Positions 45,200 through 56,583 are shown, counted from the stretch's first letter. The stretch is 64,000 nucleotides of DNA from Hevea brasiliensis (GCF_030052815.1 NC_079496.1:44789593-44853592); one strand, 5' to 3'. Made by a program: numbers and translations. Notes: generated by a model from the sequence alone, not told the origin.

Positions 45200-46211
45200 G
45201 GACACGGAAGAGTCATGATGCGATTTGGGTCATTGTTGTGATCGACTAAATCTGCTCATTTTCTGCCAGTCCGGATGGACTACAGTTTAGAAAGATTGGC
45301 CAAGTTATACATTGATGAGATTGTGAGATTGCATGGAGTGCCAGTATCCATCGTGTCAGACAGAGATCCTAGGTTCACTTCTAGATTCTGGGGTAGTCTT
45401 CAGAGAGTCCTAGGAACTAGATTGAACTTGATCGCATTCCACCCACGCATGCATGGCGACCGAGAGGGTAATTCAGATCTTGGAGGATATGCTACGGGCT
45501 TGTGTGATTGAGTTTGAGGGCAGTTGGGATACACACTTGCCTTTGATTGAGTTTGCTTATAACAACAGCTACCAATCAAGCATTGGGATGCCTCCATATG
45601 AAGCTTTGTATGGCAGGAAATGTAGAACCCCGTTGTATTGGGATGACGTGGGTGAAAGAAAAATGATTGGACCCGAAATAGTTCAACAGACTGAAGAGAA
45701 AATCCGGGTGATCAGAGGTCGACTTAAAGCTGCATCAGACCGTCAAAAGTCCTATGTTGATTTGAAAAGAAGGGATATTAAGTATGCAGTGGGTGAGAAA
45801 GTTTTCCTCAAAGTTTCTCCTTGGAAGAGAATTATGAGATTCGGCCGAAAGGGGAAACTAAGTCCTCGTTTTATCGGGCCATATGAGGTTCTGGAAAGAA
45901 TGGGTCCTTTGGCATATCGGTTGGCACTACCTCCAGAGTTGGAGAAGATACATAATGTCTTCCATGTGTCTATGTTGAGGAGGTATCGATCAGACCCATC
46001 TCATGTACTACCAGTAGAAGAAATAGAAGTGAATCCAGACCTCACATATGAAGAAGAACCCATAAAGATTCTGGCTTATGAGGTGAAGCAGCTACGGAAT
46101 AAGCAGATACCGTTGGTAAAAGTGCTGTGGAACCATCATTCGGGCCAAGAAGCTACTTGGGAACGAGAGGAGGACATGAGGAGACAACACCCACAGCTAT
46201 TCAGAGATTGA
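45200..46211 (+). pseudogene. Integrase core and chromodomain of element K
   Basis: The core would join cDNA to host DNA, and the chromodomain would read histone marks. The first catalytic Asp region near 45235 is frame-broken (only Lys-Ser-Ala-His-Phe is readable). The second Asp lies in Val-Ser-Asp-Arg-Asp-Pro-Arg-Phe (about 45353-45376). A frame change near 45440-45455 hits the region of the final Glu (Glu-Arg-Val-Ile-Gln). From 45453 a 252-residue frame is open, with Ala-Leu-Tyr-Gly-Arg-Lys-Cys near residue 50, the GPY/F segment (Phe-Ile-Gly-Pro-Tyr, about 136-140) and a chromodomain at about 197-252, which supports chromovirus identity. Unlike element P it has no intron here. Confidence 0.9.
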
Positions 46212-46243
46212 TACCAGGTAAAATTTCGAGACGAAATTTATTT

Positions 46244-46257
46244 AAGGGGGGGAGAAT
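46244..46257 (+). other. Polypurine tract of element K
   Basis: AAGGGGGGGAGAAT directly before the 3' LTR; it primes plus-strand DNA synthesis and sets the U3 start. Confidence 0.85.
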
Positions 46258-49200
46258 TGTAACACCCCCGTTGCATAGCCTGGTAGATTTCACTGTTCCG
46301 GTGACCGGTGTCGGTCCGGACAATTATTGAGATTAGAGCCACATTTAAGACAACTTGAGAACCCATAAATACAAATAATTAGTAATGTTTAATTAGTTAA
46401 CTATAAATAAGAAAAACAGAACATAAGAGGTTAAACGAGCCGAGAGTCACAGCGATGAGTGACCTCCTCGGGAACGACTGCGAAGTCGTTTTAAACTCAA
46501 ATTTCGAACCGTAAAAAGTGACGCTGCGGTCCTTAGGACCCTTATGAACACAGTGGAAAAGAGAAAATCACGAAAAAGAAGTGTAAGCTACCAAATAATT
46601 AGGTCAGGGAGCCGGAAGAAATATGGAATTATTTGCAAACCGGGATGAACCGGCGAGGGGCAATTTGGTCAATTGACCCCGAGAGCTGACTCCTGACCTA
46701 ACTGTCAAATAAAATCGGAGAAAAGAAAATTTCGGAATCAAGAATTAAATTAAAGAACTAATAGAAAAATAGAAAAAAAAAAAAAAGAGAAAAGGAAAGA
46801 GTTTGGAAAAGTCAAAAGTTATGACATCATGCATGATGTCATAACTAAATTAATAAATTGAATTAATTAATTGGATTTAGGGGTCTTCCATAAGTAAAAA
46901 GTGTAAAGTGAAAACAAAGGAAAAAAATTAGAATTTTCTTCTTCTTCACCTCTCCCTTTGCCACCCCATTTTCCCCAAAATCCTCCATGAGTGGTCTTCC
47001 ATGTAAGCTTACTTTTAAGCTTAGTTTTCTTCACTTAATTCAAATAACTCCATTAAAAACCTCCCTAGAGCTTATTGTTACAACTTGAGAAGAGGATTAC
47101 AAGAAGAAAGGAGAGTTAAAGATAGGGTTTTGAAGCTTTAACAAAAGGTTAGTATGTTAAATTGTTACTTTTCCATTCAAATGCATGTTTAGGTAATTAA
47201 GTGAGCTAATAACTTGATTTAAATGAAACAAATATGGGAGAGGACCAAACTGAAATTTGGGCAGCTTGATAGGAGTATGAATTACATGAAATTGATGCAT
47301 TAGAAGGAGTTTAAAAGCTTTGATTAGTTGAATGGTTAAGGTTAAGTGCACTAGTTATGGTTAAATGCAAGAGTTAGTAAGATTAGGGTTTGTAGGCTAG
47401 GGTTTGTGAACCAAAATTTGGAGAAATATATAAATGGCATGTTGGACCTATTGTGAAGTGAAATAATGGTCAATTGTGACCAAATAACTTGTGTGGGAAT
47501 GATAGGAAACTAAGTTAAATTCGGAGGTCCAATGGTCATGCTGCTGGCAGCATGACCAAACCCACTTTGAAGGACCAAAACTCAAATTTTACAAGCCTAA
47601 TGGATATGCCACCAATTGGAGATGAAAATAGACATAAAAGAGCACAATTTTCATTAAGGAACCATTGCCAAAAACTGACCAAAACTTGGTGAAACAATTG
47701 ACCAAAGTGAGTTGATAGCAGGCTGCCACTGCACTAAACTGACCAAATGAACAGTAACTGTTCATTTGGTCATAACTCGAGCTAGGTAGGTCAAATTGAC
47801 CTGAAATTTTATCAGCAATTAGATATGATATAGACCTAAAACTTTCATGAAGAACACCAACCCAAATTAGGCCATTAACTCATTCAAATCATTGAGCAAA
47901 GTTAAAATTTCTGTACTGAAATTCTGCAGATTTTTAGTTGAGCAGCAAAGTTTGGATAGCTATAACTCTCTCTAGAAAACTCGGATTTAGGCGATTCTTG
48001 AACCGATGGAAACCTAAGACATAGTACAACATTTCATATGAAGAAAGTGAAACCAAATTATGAACTTAACTTGATCAAATAATTGACCAAAGTTGGACCA
48101 AAAACCTGCCAGCACCTAAATTGCAGTATGAACAGTGCACGTGAACAGTAAACTTATTTTGGCCATAACTTGAGCTACAAAACTCCGATTGAGGTGATCC
48201 AAAAATGAGAATACACTTAAGACAATAAGGAACATTTTCTATGAAGGAAGTTTTGTCAAATTCCAACAGTAGATCGACCAATGGAATAGTGCAACTTCGG
48301 AAAACCAAAACCGAAAATTGGCAATTTTGCCAAAATGACCTAAGCTTTAAACAAATGACCAAAACCAACAAGTTTGGTGACCAAAATGTGGTATGTGGGT
48401 GAAGTTGGAGTTCCCATACCTATTAAGTCTTAGAAAGTCAATAATTTGACTTGAATAGTGCAGTGAATAGTAACCCGAAACACAAAATTTCGAGAACGTC
48501 AAATTTAACACGTTAGAGTTAGGTAAATGTGAAGCTAAGTTTATTTTGAATTTATTTTAAGTTCTAGTACTGAAACATTGTAAAAATTGTGTGTTTCAGT
48601 TGAAAAGAATATCGGGAAGGAACCCGAGGAACCGAGTCGAGGCTAAAGGACGACTCGTTTGAGGTTTGTGCACAATATTACTATGCTTTAAAAAAAAAAA
48701 AAATTCATTGATTAAATGAATGAAATATGCATATTATTATTGCTTTGAATTGTTGAAAGTATTGTGACCTTATTTATGATGTTTTGATTCAAATTGTGAA
48801 ATTTATTGTGTATATTTGAAATGACAATATTTAGCAAATTGTTAAGATAAGTTTTAAAACCACAGTATCATGACCATATGTTTGAACACCTCACTAGCAC
48901 GACTAGTGGGGGTAATTAGTTTCGAATTTTGATTCCTTCTCTGGAGAAGTGTTGAGGTGTGCCAGTAGAAGAGGATGTGAATGGATATCCATATATTTGA
49001 GCTAGCTAGCCTTGTGACATGATTTCTCTTAGCCTCTGGCTATTGAGATTCTATTTGTTTCGAATGGCATGATTTAACTGTGGGTTTTGTGAAATGTGTT
49101 TTGATACTTTGAAATGAACTTGGTTTACACGTAAAATCTTACAATGCATGATTGTATTTAATTTTCATGTTTAGCCAAATTTTTTTTGAATGAATGTACT

Positions 49201-49946
49201 TTAAGTTTTGCATAAAGATTATTTTAGTATATTGTGCACCACTGAGTCTTAGTACTCAGCGATAGCTTTTATTGCTGTCGTAGATACAGAAATTAGAGGA
49301 GCAGCAGACTGAGCTGCTGAGGTGTGTGAAGTCATCAGCTTGAAGTCTTCGGGTATAATTTATACCCTAACTGTAAATAATTATTTTGATGTATAAATTG
49401 CACATAAATGTATGGACATGTACATGGGTCTTGAGCGACTTGTACAAAGTTTGTATAAAAGTTGTAATAAATTTTAATTTGGACTTTTTGAATGTAAATT
49501 TTAGTATGATGAATATATAAATTGTTTATCTTGAATGGAATATGAATAAATGATATTGATGGACAGTATTTTGAGAATTTTTGAACTTGTGAATTTTGAG
49601 AAATTGGTTGAGATTGAGTATGAATTTGAAGCAGTGGTTAGATAATTATTGGAAGTGCTTTTATTTCAGGTATTTGAAGAACGGTTTTCTCAAAATACAG
49701 AGGAAACTCTGTCAAAATTTTTATAAGATTTGCGGAAAACTAAAATGGCCAAAAATATTAATTAGTTTTAATTTCAACTAAATGTTTTAAATACTTATTA
49801 GAAATGCTCACCACTTGTCAAAGATAAGAAAATTGTTTTAAAATCCCTTGTAGGGTACTTAATGAGTTATCGGTAGGTGAAGTTCGGTAGTTCATTAGGT
49901 ATTCTACGGGATCATGTTATGCCTTACAGAGGGGTAAGGTGTGACA
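46258..49946 (+). mobile_element. 3' LTR of element K (3689 bp)
   Basis: TGTAACACCCCC to AAGGTGTGACA, followed by GGTAC and the rest of J gag. It keeps the CTCTGTCAAAATTTT segment that is shortened in the 5' LTR. It contains the palindrome at 46818-46845 and the twin stem-loop at 49240-49282. Confidence 0.93.
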
Positions 49947-49951
49947 GGTAC

Positions 49952-50880
49952 TGTAGACCCATTAGAGGTAAAACAATGGTTGGAAAGAATGGACCGAGTC
50001 TTTAAGAAGTTACAGTGTATAAAAATTCTAAAATTGGAATATGCTGTGTCATTACTTTAGGGGGATGCATATAAATGGTGGAAGACTATCTCGAACAATT
50101 TGATGGAGCCTCCTGTTCTGACATGGGGTGACTTCCTTAAGGAGTTCAGGCAGAAATACGTCCCTGACACCTATGTGGACATGAAGCTTCAAGAATTTCT
50201 GAGCTTAAGACAGGGAGACAGAATAGTCACTGAATATGAGAGAGAATTCTTCTGCCTGAGCCATTATACAGGGGGCTTGCTCACTACCGGCAGAGATAGA
50301 TGTAAGCGGTTTAAAGCCAAGCATCAGGATGCAAGTATTAGGCTTCTAGTATACAAACTTCTCAGACTTGATTTCATAAGCTCCTGAGCTTGAGAGAGTG
50401 GAACTAAAGATGACAGTTGAGAAGAGTGTGGGAGAGAAAGATAAGAGTGGGAAGACAACTAGTCAAAGTTCAAGCAGTGGATTAGGAAAGAGAAAGAGTT
50501 TTGGGGGATCTAGTACCTACAGATTTAGTAGAGGCAAATACTCAGACAAAGGCTAGCTAGATCTAGTTAGCAAATGTTCAGAGGAACATCATTTGTTTGC
50601 ACTTATGAGACATGTGGCAAGGTGCATGGGGGAGTCTGTTATAAGGCCATAGGAGCTTGTTATAATTGTGGAGGAACTGGACATTTTGCCAAGGATTGCA
50701 CCAGTGCACGCCAACCTGTGCCATATACTCCAGTAGAGGAGTCAGTTTAAGGTTCTACCCCTAGAGTGTCACAAACTACTAGTAGAGGTAGAAACAGAGG
50801 CAAAGGCACCACTAGTCAGGGAATAATAAATCAGCCTGAACAGAGTGGTGTACTAGCCCGAGTCTACATCATGTGGTAGA
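49952..50880 (+). pseudogene. Gag of element J, continued
   Basis: The frame resumes after insertion K with Val-Asp-Pro-Leu-Glu-Val-Lys-Gln-Trp-Leu-Glu-Arg-Met-Asp. A stop near 50060 follows, then an open stretch 50100-50387 with Phe-Arg-Gln-Lys-Tyr and Glu-Tyr-Glu-Arg-Glu-Phe. The zinc knuckle at about 50650-50705 is intact (Cys-Tyr-Asn-Cys-Gly-Gly-Thr-Gly-His-Phe-Ala-Lys-Asp-Cys) but in a frame interrupted by other stops. It is clearly older than its homologue in K. Confidence 0.85.
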
Positions 50881-50903
50881 GAGAAGAAACAGAGACTTCT
50901 GAT

Positions 50904-51290
50904 GTGGTAGCTGGTATGTTCTCCCTCCTTGAACAAGATGTGTATGTGTTCTTTGATCCTGGCTCTACTCATTCATATGTTAGTGCTAGAATTGTTTCTA
51001 ATATTGTTGTTCCTTGTGTGAAAACGGACCATGATGTGTTAGTGGCTAGTCCTTTAGGACAAGAGGTGAAAGTGAATAAGTTATAGAAGGATTGTTCATT
51101 AGTGATCCAAGGACATAGATTTTTGTCTAATTTGATTGAGATGCCCTTCAAAGATTATGATGTTATTTTGGGCATGAATTGGCTATCCAGGCACCATGTA
51201 ATGATTGACTGTAGATTGAAGACAATCACGTTTAGTCTCCCTGACTATGTAGATGTGGTGATATAAGGGGAGAGATAGTTATTGCCCTCT
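50904..51290 (+). pseudogene. Protease of element J with UAG at the same site as K
   Basis: The active site reads Phe-Phe-Asp-Pro-Gly-Ser-Thr-His-Ser (about residues 15-23). The frame stops at UAG 51084-51086, after Leu, exactly where K stops; reading on gives Val-Ile-Gln-Gly-His, Leu-Ile-Glu-Met-Pro-Phe and Ile-Leu-Gly-Met-Asn-Trp-Leu. More stops follow near 51266. Confidence 0.82.
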
Positions 51291-51356
51291 AATCTCTTTT
51301 CAACTGCACTAGCTAAAAAGATGATTTAAAAGGGGTGTGAGGCTTATCTGGCTCAT

Positions 51357-52800
51357 GTGGTAAACACACATGTGGAGAGTCTAGATCTTGAGGATATCCC
51401 CATAGTATGTGTTTTTCTCAATGTTTTTCCTGATGAACTATCAGGATTGCCTTCGGTTAGAGAGGTACAGTTTGAGATTGAGGTCATGCCAGAAATAGAG
51501 CTAATATCTATCACTCCATATAGGATGGCGCCTGTAGAGTTGAAAGAATTAAAGGTGCAATTGTAGAAATTACTTGATAAAGGGTTCATACTCCCTGGTG
51601 TGTCATCCTGGGGAGCACTAATATTGTTTATTAAGAAAAAGGATGGTACTCTCCATCTGTGCATAGATTATAAACAACTAAATAAGATGACAGTGAAGAA
51701 TAAATATCCTTTATCGAGAATTGATGATTTGTTTGATCAGTTGAAAGATGCAACTGTGTTCTCTAAGATAAATTTGAGATTAGGGTACTATCAGTTGAGG
51801 GTTTAGAAGCAAAGTATCCCAAAAATTGCTTTTAGGACTCGATATGGCCACTATGAATATTTGGTGATACCATTCGGGTTAACTAATGCTCCAGCTATAT
51901 TTATGAGCCTGATGAACACTATCTTCAGGCCATATCTTGATCAGTTCATGGTAGTGTTTATTAATGATATTTTGGTGTATTCGAAGAATGTAGAGGACCA
52001 TGATAAACACTTGAGAGTTGTATTGCAGATTCTCAGGGAGAAGCAGCTGTATGCCAAGTTATCCAAATGTGAGTTTTAGTTGAAAGAGACTGCCTTTTTA
52101 GGGCATATGGTGTTAGCAGAGGGCATTAAGGTGGATCTAGTAAGGTGAAAGCCATTCTTAATTAGAAACCACTGAAGAATGTTACTGAAGTTCGCAGTTC
52201 CCTTGGGTTAGCTGGTTATTATAGCAAATTTGTGGAAGGATTTTCTATGCTGGCATCTCCACTAACGAAGTTACTGTGGAAAGATGTAAAATTTCAGTGG
52301 ACTGACCAGTGCCAGGAGAGCTTTGATAAGCTAAAGAGGTGTTTGATTGAAGCTCCAATCTTGACTTTACTACACCAGGTAAAGAGTACACTATTTATAG
52401 TGATGCTTCTCATAATGGATTAGGCTGTGTGTTGATACAAGATAGAAATGTCATTGCCTATGTTTAATGCCAACTTAAGCCATATGAGAGGAATTATCCC
52501 ACTCATGATTTGGAGCTAGCAGTAATTATTTTTGCTCTTAAGATCTGGAGACACTACTTGTATGGGGAGAGATGTTGCATTTACATAGATCATAATAGTT
52601 TAAAGTACTTGGGCACTCAGAAGGAGCTAAATTTGAGGCAAAGGAGATGGCTAGAGCTAATAAATGATTATGACTATTTGATTGATTATCAACTAGGGAA
52701 AGCAAATGTAGTGGCAGATGCCTTAAGTCGTAAGACCATAGCTAGTTTAAAAGTTTCACCCTTATCTATGGTGCATAACTTAAGAGCATTATGTGCATAA
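51357..52800 (+). pseudogene. Reverse transcriptase and RNase H of element J
   Basis: The domain is readable throughout but broken by stops (near 51564, 51804, 52077, 52147, 52467). The catalytic motif is Phe-Ile-Asn-Asp (51957-51968) instead of Phe-Ile-Asp-Asp, so the enzyme would be dead even if translated. RNase H keeps Ser-Asp-Ala-Ser near 52402, Asp-Leu-Glu-Leu near 52507 and Ala-Asp-Ala-Leu-Ser-Arg near 52717; Thr-Asp-His is Ile-Asp-His. Confidence 0.88.
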
Positions 52801-52957
52801 TTAGTGATAGATACTAATGGGCGAATTTTGGCTACTCTGTAAGTGAAACCACTGCTAATTAAACAGATCAAAGTAGTAGCTAAGAAGGATGATAGTTAGC
52901 TAATGCTAATGGACTCAGGATGGCAAGAAACTAGAATTTTCAATACCTGGTGAAGGC

Positions 52958-53347
52958 ATGTTACTATACCAGGGCAAAATGTGCATTCCTAATGATGTTG
53001 AATTGAAGAAAATCATCTTACAGGAATCCCGTGATTCACCATTTGCAATGCATCCTAGTGGGACTAAAATGTATAGAACCATAAAAGAGCACTACTGGTG
53101 GAGAGGAATGAAGAAAGACATTACTGAATTTGTAGTCAAATGCCTAACTTGTCAGCAAGTGAAAGTAGAACACCAAGTGCCAACAGGGTTATTATAGCCA
53201 TTGCCTATTCTCGAGTGGAAATGGGAGAGGATCACCATGGATTTTGTGATGGGACTTCTTCGTACTCAAAAGAATCATGATGCAGTTTGGGTCATTATGG
53301 ACAGATTGACTAAGTCTGCACATTTTCTCCCAGTGACGATGGATGAT
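52958..53347 (+). pseudogene. Integrase start of element J, truncated
   Basis: The His-His-Cys-Cys finger is present (His-Pro-Ser-Gly-Thr-Lys-Met-Tyr, Cys-Leu-Thr-Cys-Gln-Gln). After a stop at 53195-53197 the core begins, with Asp-Phe-Val-Met-Gly and the first catalytic Asp in Ile-Met-Asp-Arg-Leu-Thr-Lys-Ser-Ala-His-Phe near 53300. It ends at 53347 where a minus-strand LTR starts. The rest of integrase, the chromodomain and the 3' LTR of J are absent. Confidence 0.85.
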
Positions 53348-53394
53348 TGTCACACCCTACCCTACTCAAAAGAATCATGATGCAGTTTGGGTCA
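53263..53394. repeat. 32-bp direct repeat exactly 100 bp apart
   Basis: The 32 bases at 53263-53294, within integrase, recur without change at 53363-53394, fifteen bases inside the minus-strand LTR. The second copy replaces the normal U5 sequence, so it looks like templated filler at a repair junction. Confidence 0.85.
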
Positions 53395-56300
53395 AAATTA
53401 TTTATGAGATCTCAAAAGGGTATCCTTTATTGCATTCATATAGAAATTCATAGATAATAATTTACAAGTTTACTTACAATCTCAAAGTTTAATTACAATC
53501 CAAAATGACATACATCATGTGTTTATGTACAATAAACAAAAGAACAAAATCTAAACGTACATAGGCCCTACAAACAAAATTATAACTGTCGAGGTGACTA
53601 GTAGACACTGGCAAATCTGATCGGCCTCTGTATGAGCACTATTGCCGCTGCTGCTGTGGCTGCAGGGACTGGTCTCCAGTACCTAAGCGATGGAAAACCA
53701 ACGCACTAAGTATAACACTTAGTGGTGCATAATTTATAATAACAATAACTAAACAATTGAAATAATAATTCTATATGTTCATAATTTCTAGGTCTTTTGC
53801 ATTTTCATTGCACTTTGGAAATAATTGAAATTATCAAGATCTTTTCTTTTTACTTATTATATATTAAGTCTTAATTAATCATTATTAGTGCCCAAGAAAT
53901 CTATAACAGATTATTAAAGTTGGATACACGAGAGTATATTAGTTAGACAACCATATATTTATCCAGCATATGTTGGTCATGTCAGGCATAAAGCCTGCTA
54001 GCAGGCATTTAAGCCAGATATAATATTAGGCACAATGGCCAACGAGTAGGCATAAAGCCTGTAGAACAATCATGTCAGATAGGTTTTATCTGTTAATGAT
54101 TATTCTTATGGGCAGTACTGCTATTTGTAGTCCCTAATTGGTATACCAATTGATCCAAATTAAATAAATAAGTCTAGGTATACTATAGGCAATTAACATT
54201 ATTACTTATTTATTTGTAATGTTCATGTCACTTTATAGTGGGAAAATACCCCTTTCATGTGATTTAGTGTTTAATGGCTTATTAGGGTTAAATTCCTACC
54301 ATAAGATAATTTATCTCATGTACCTTTCTTTAGGTTCAGTTTTTGTGTCTTACTTTTACCTATCCATTTGATCAGTTTGCAGCCACTGTTTGGCCACACT
54401 TCCTTTATGGAAGTTGTTCCTCTATGTCTTATCTTTATTTTCCCTTTTGAATCATGTCAATTTGATTTTTAGAACTCAAGTTATGGTGGGATAACCATAA
54501 CTGATTCATTTTTAGATTCTGGTTCCTTAACTAGGCAGCTTTTGGACTTAAATTTTACCTAATTAATGGAACATCTTGCAGTCACTTATAGGCATGGTGA
54601 TCTTCATAGAAATTGTTGTCCTATGTCTTACGATCATTGAGAAATTTTAATCACAATTTTTCAAGTTTTGAGGAATTATTTATGGCTAATTAACTGACCT
54701 GGACTCATGTACCCTGTGCCAACAGGAGTTCAGTTCAGGTCAGTGACTGCAGGTCAACTTTTAAGGTTCTTACATTCATAATTTGAGGAAGGTTTCTAAA
54801 ACAAAGTTGTAGCCCTATTTCGTAGATTTTTGCAAAGGCATGGCTCATCCCAATTGGATTTTTCTAGTGGGAGATATAACTAAAAGGCTATTCTAGGGTC
54901 AAATGAAGTTTGGTCAGATTCCAGGTTTTGATGTATTGACTTGTTCTAACAATTTGACCTAGTTCTCTTGATTCTGGGTTTTAGTCAAAATACCAATTTT
55001 ATAGATCTGTGTCTTGTGGACATTTTTCCACTAGTTTCATTACATTTGAATTATTGTAGACCAAGTTATGGCCATTTTGCCAAAACTGGACGGGTAATTT
55101 TATGTCCAGCAGTTTCTGGACAACCTAATTCTGGATAGCTTTGTGACCCAAATTGGGCCAGCAATTTGGTTTGGTTTAAGGCATTTTTGGGTTCTATGAT
55201 CTACATGAAAATTGTAGCCCTATATCTAAGCTTTCCAATGGTATCAAATTCAGATCATTTGGACCAGTATAGAGGGAGTTATGACCAAATGAATGTGTAC
55301 TGTTCATTTGGTCATTTTTTGGGTTTTGTTTAGGGTCATCCGGATTGGAATAGTGTTTAGGTCAAGTTTTGGACAGAGTTTCTTATGAAAAATGGAGTTT
55401 TTTGGGTCTAGTTTTACCTCCAATGGCCTCATACCAATTGGAGTAACACAAAATCAGTTATGGCTCAAAACTCAAGTTGGACTTAGTGAGTCCCAAACCT
55501 GCAGAAAAAGCACTCCCAAAATTTTCAATTTCCTCCAACTTCCTTACTTCAATTGGCATACATATCACTTCTATAAGCAACAATCTCATCTCAATTACGT
55601 CAATCTTAAACAAAGACAAAATTTCCAAATCATGTACACAAACCCTAATTTCAATTATCAAATTTATACCAACACAACACATTCAAACTCCTAATCATAT
55701 CAACTTATCAAACATCCTCATGGAACCAATTTTCATCATTTAAAAGCATCAAACCCAAGGAGTTCCATGGCTGCTGAAATTAGGGTTCTTCAATTTCTTA
55801 TTATTTGTTTTCATTTTCATGTGATATTCACTCATCTCATCATTCTTACAAGATTTAAAGAAGAGAGGGAGTGGTATTTTTGCACTTACCTCTTGTAGCC
55901 CAACTTGTAACTTCCCAAAACTTCAAGTTTCCCTCTTCTTATGGCTACCAATAGCTTCCTTATGGTGTGGGTTTAATTTTTAATGAAGGGGACTATGGGT
56001 TTTGGTGAGTGAGTGAAGAGAAATTCAAGCTCAAAGCTTGACAAAAATGGTGGAAGAGAGAGCATCCATGGTGCCGGCCAAGGGAGAGAGAAAAAGTGGA
56101 GAAGAATACTTGGGTTGGTGGCTTTTGTCTATTATGTCTTATATATATATTTATTGTACTTTAATTTTTAAAATGTCATAAGCCCTTTTTTTTTTTCTCT
56201 TCTTTTCTTTTCTTTTCTTTTCTTCTTCTTTCTCTTCTCATTTTCCTAATTCAATTCATAAAGTTTTAATTTATGTTAATTATTTTATTCTCAAAATTTT

Positions 56301-56583
56301 TAATTTGACATTTTTGTCAAAATTCACCTCTGTGGGTGAAATGACAAAAATGCCCTTCGTGGTGCTCATCGGGTTATTATTATATTTTTGTACCAATTAA
56401 TAAATTCTCTTAAATTTTACTTTATTTTCTTTAAAATTTTCCTATATTTTCTTAACATTTATTTCATCAATTTATGCCTCCTTACTATAGTTTAAGTGAA
56501 ATTCTAGACATTTTGACTGTCTAAACAGACATTAGTCGTCAGAATAGTCGAATGTATGGACTACCTACAGTGAGGGCATTACA
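53348..56583 (-). mobile_element. Minus-strand gypsy LTR with damaged U5 and unlike flanks
   Basis: It runs from TGTCACACCCTACC (U5 end) to GGGCATTACA (U3 start), about 3.2 kb. Most of the terminal 200-300 bp of U5 is missing after the first 15 bases. A twin stem-loop lies at 53683-53724 (CACTAAGT/ACTTAGTG) and a GGC...GCC array at 53985-54065. Left flank ATGAT and right flank CCGGC do not match; the left neighbour is J integrase and the right neighbour another LTR, so the flanks come from two places. Confidence 0.8.
53704..53724 (-). promoter_or_regulatory. Stem-loop of the LTR
   Basis: CACTAAGT (53704-53711) pairs perfectly with ACTTAGTG (53717-53724) around ATAAC. Its eighth pair is T-A where H has C-G. 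Confidence 0.65.

Larger units (their letters stand above)
37762..49946 (+). mobile_element. Full-length Tekay-like gypsy element K (duplication GGTAC)
   Basis: A 12185-bp element with LTRs of 3687 and 3689 bp, primer-binding site, gag, protease, reverse transcriptase, RNase H, integrase with chromodomain, and polypurine tract, in the gypsy order. The duplication GGTAC lies at 37757-37761 and 49947-49951, inside gag of element J. By eye the two LTRs differ at about 20 places, mostly single bases or short indels, so it is the youngest complete insertion here. The coding region nevertheless has several frame breaks and stops. Confidence 0.95.
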
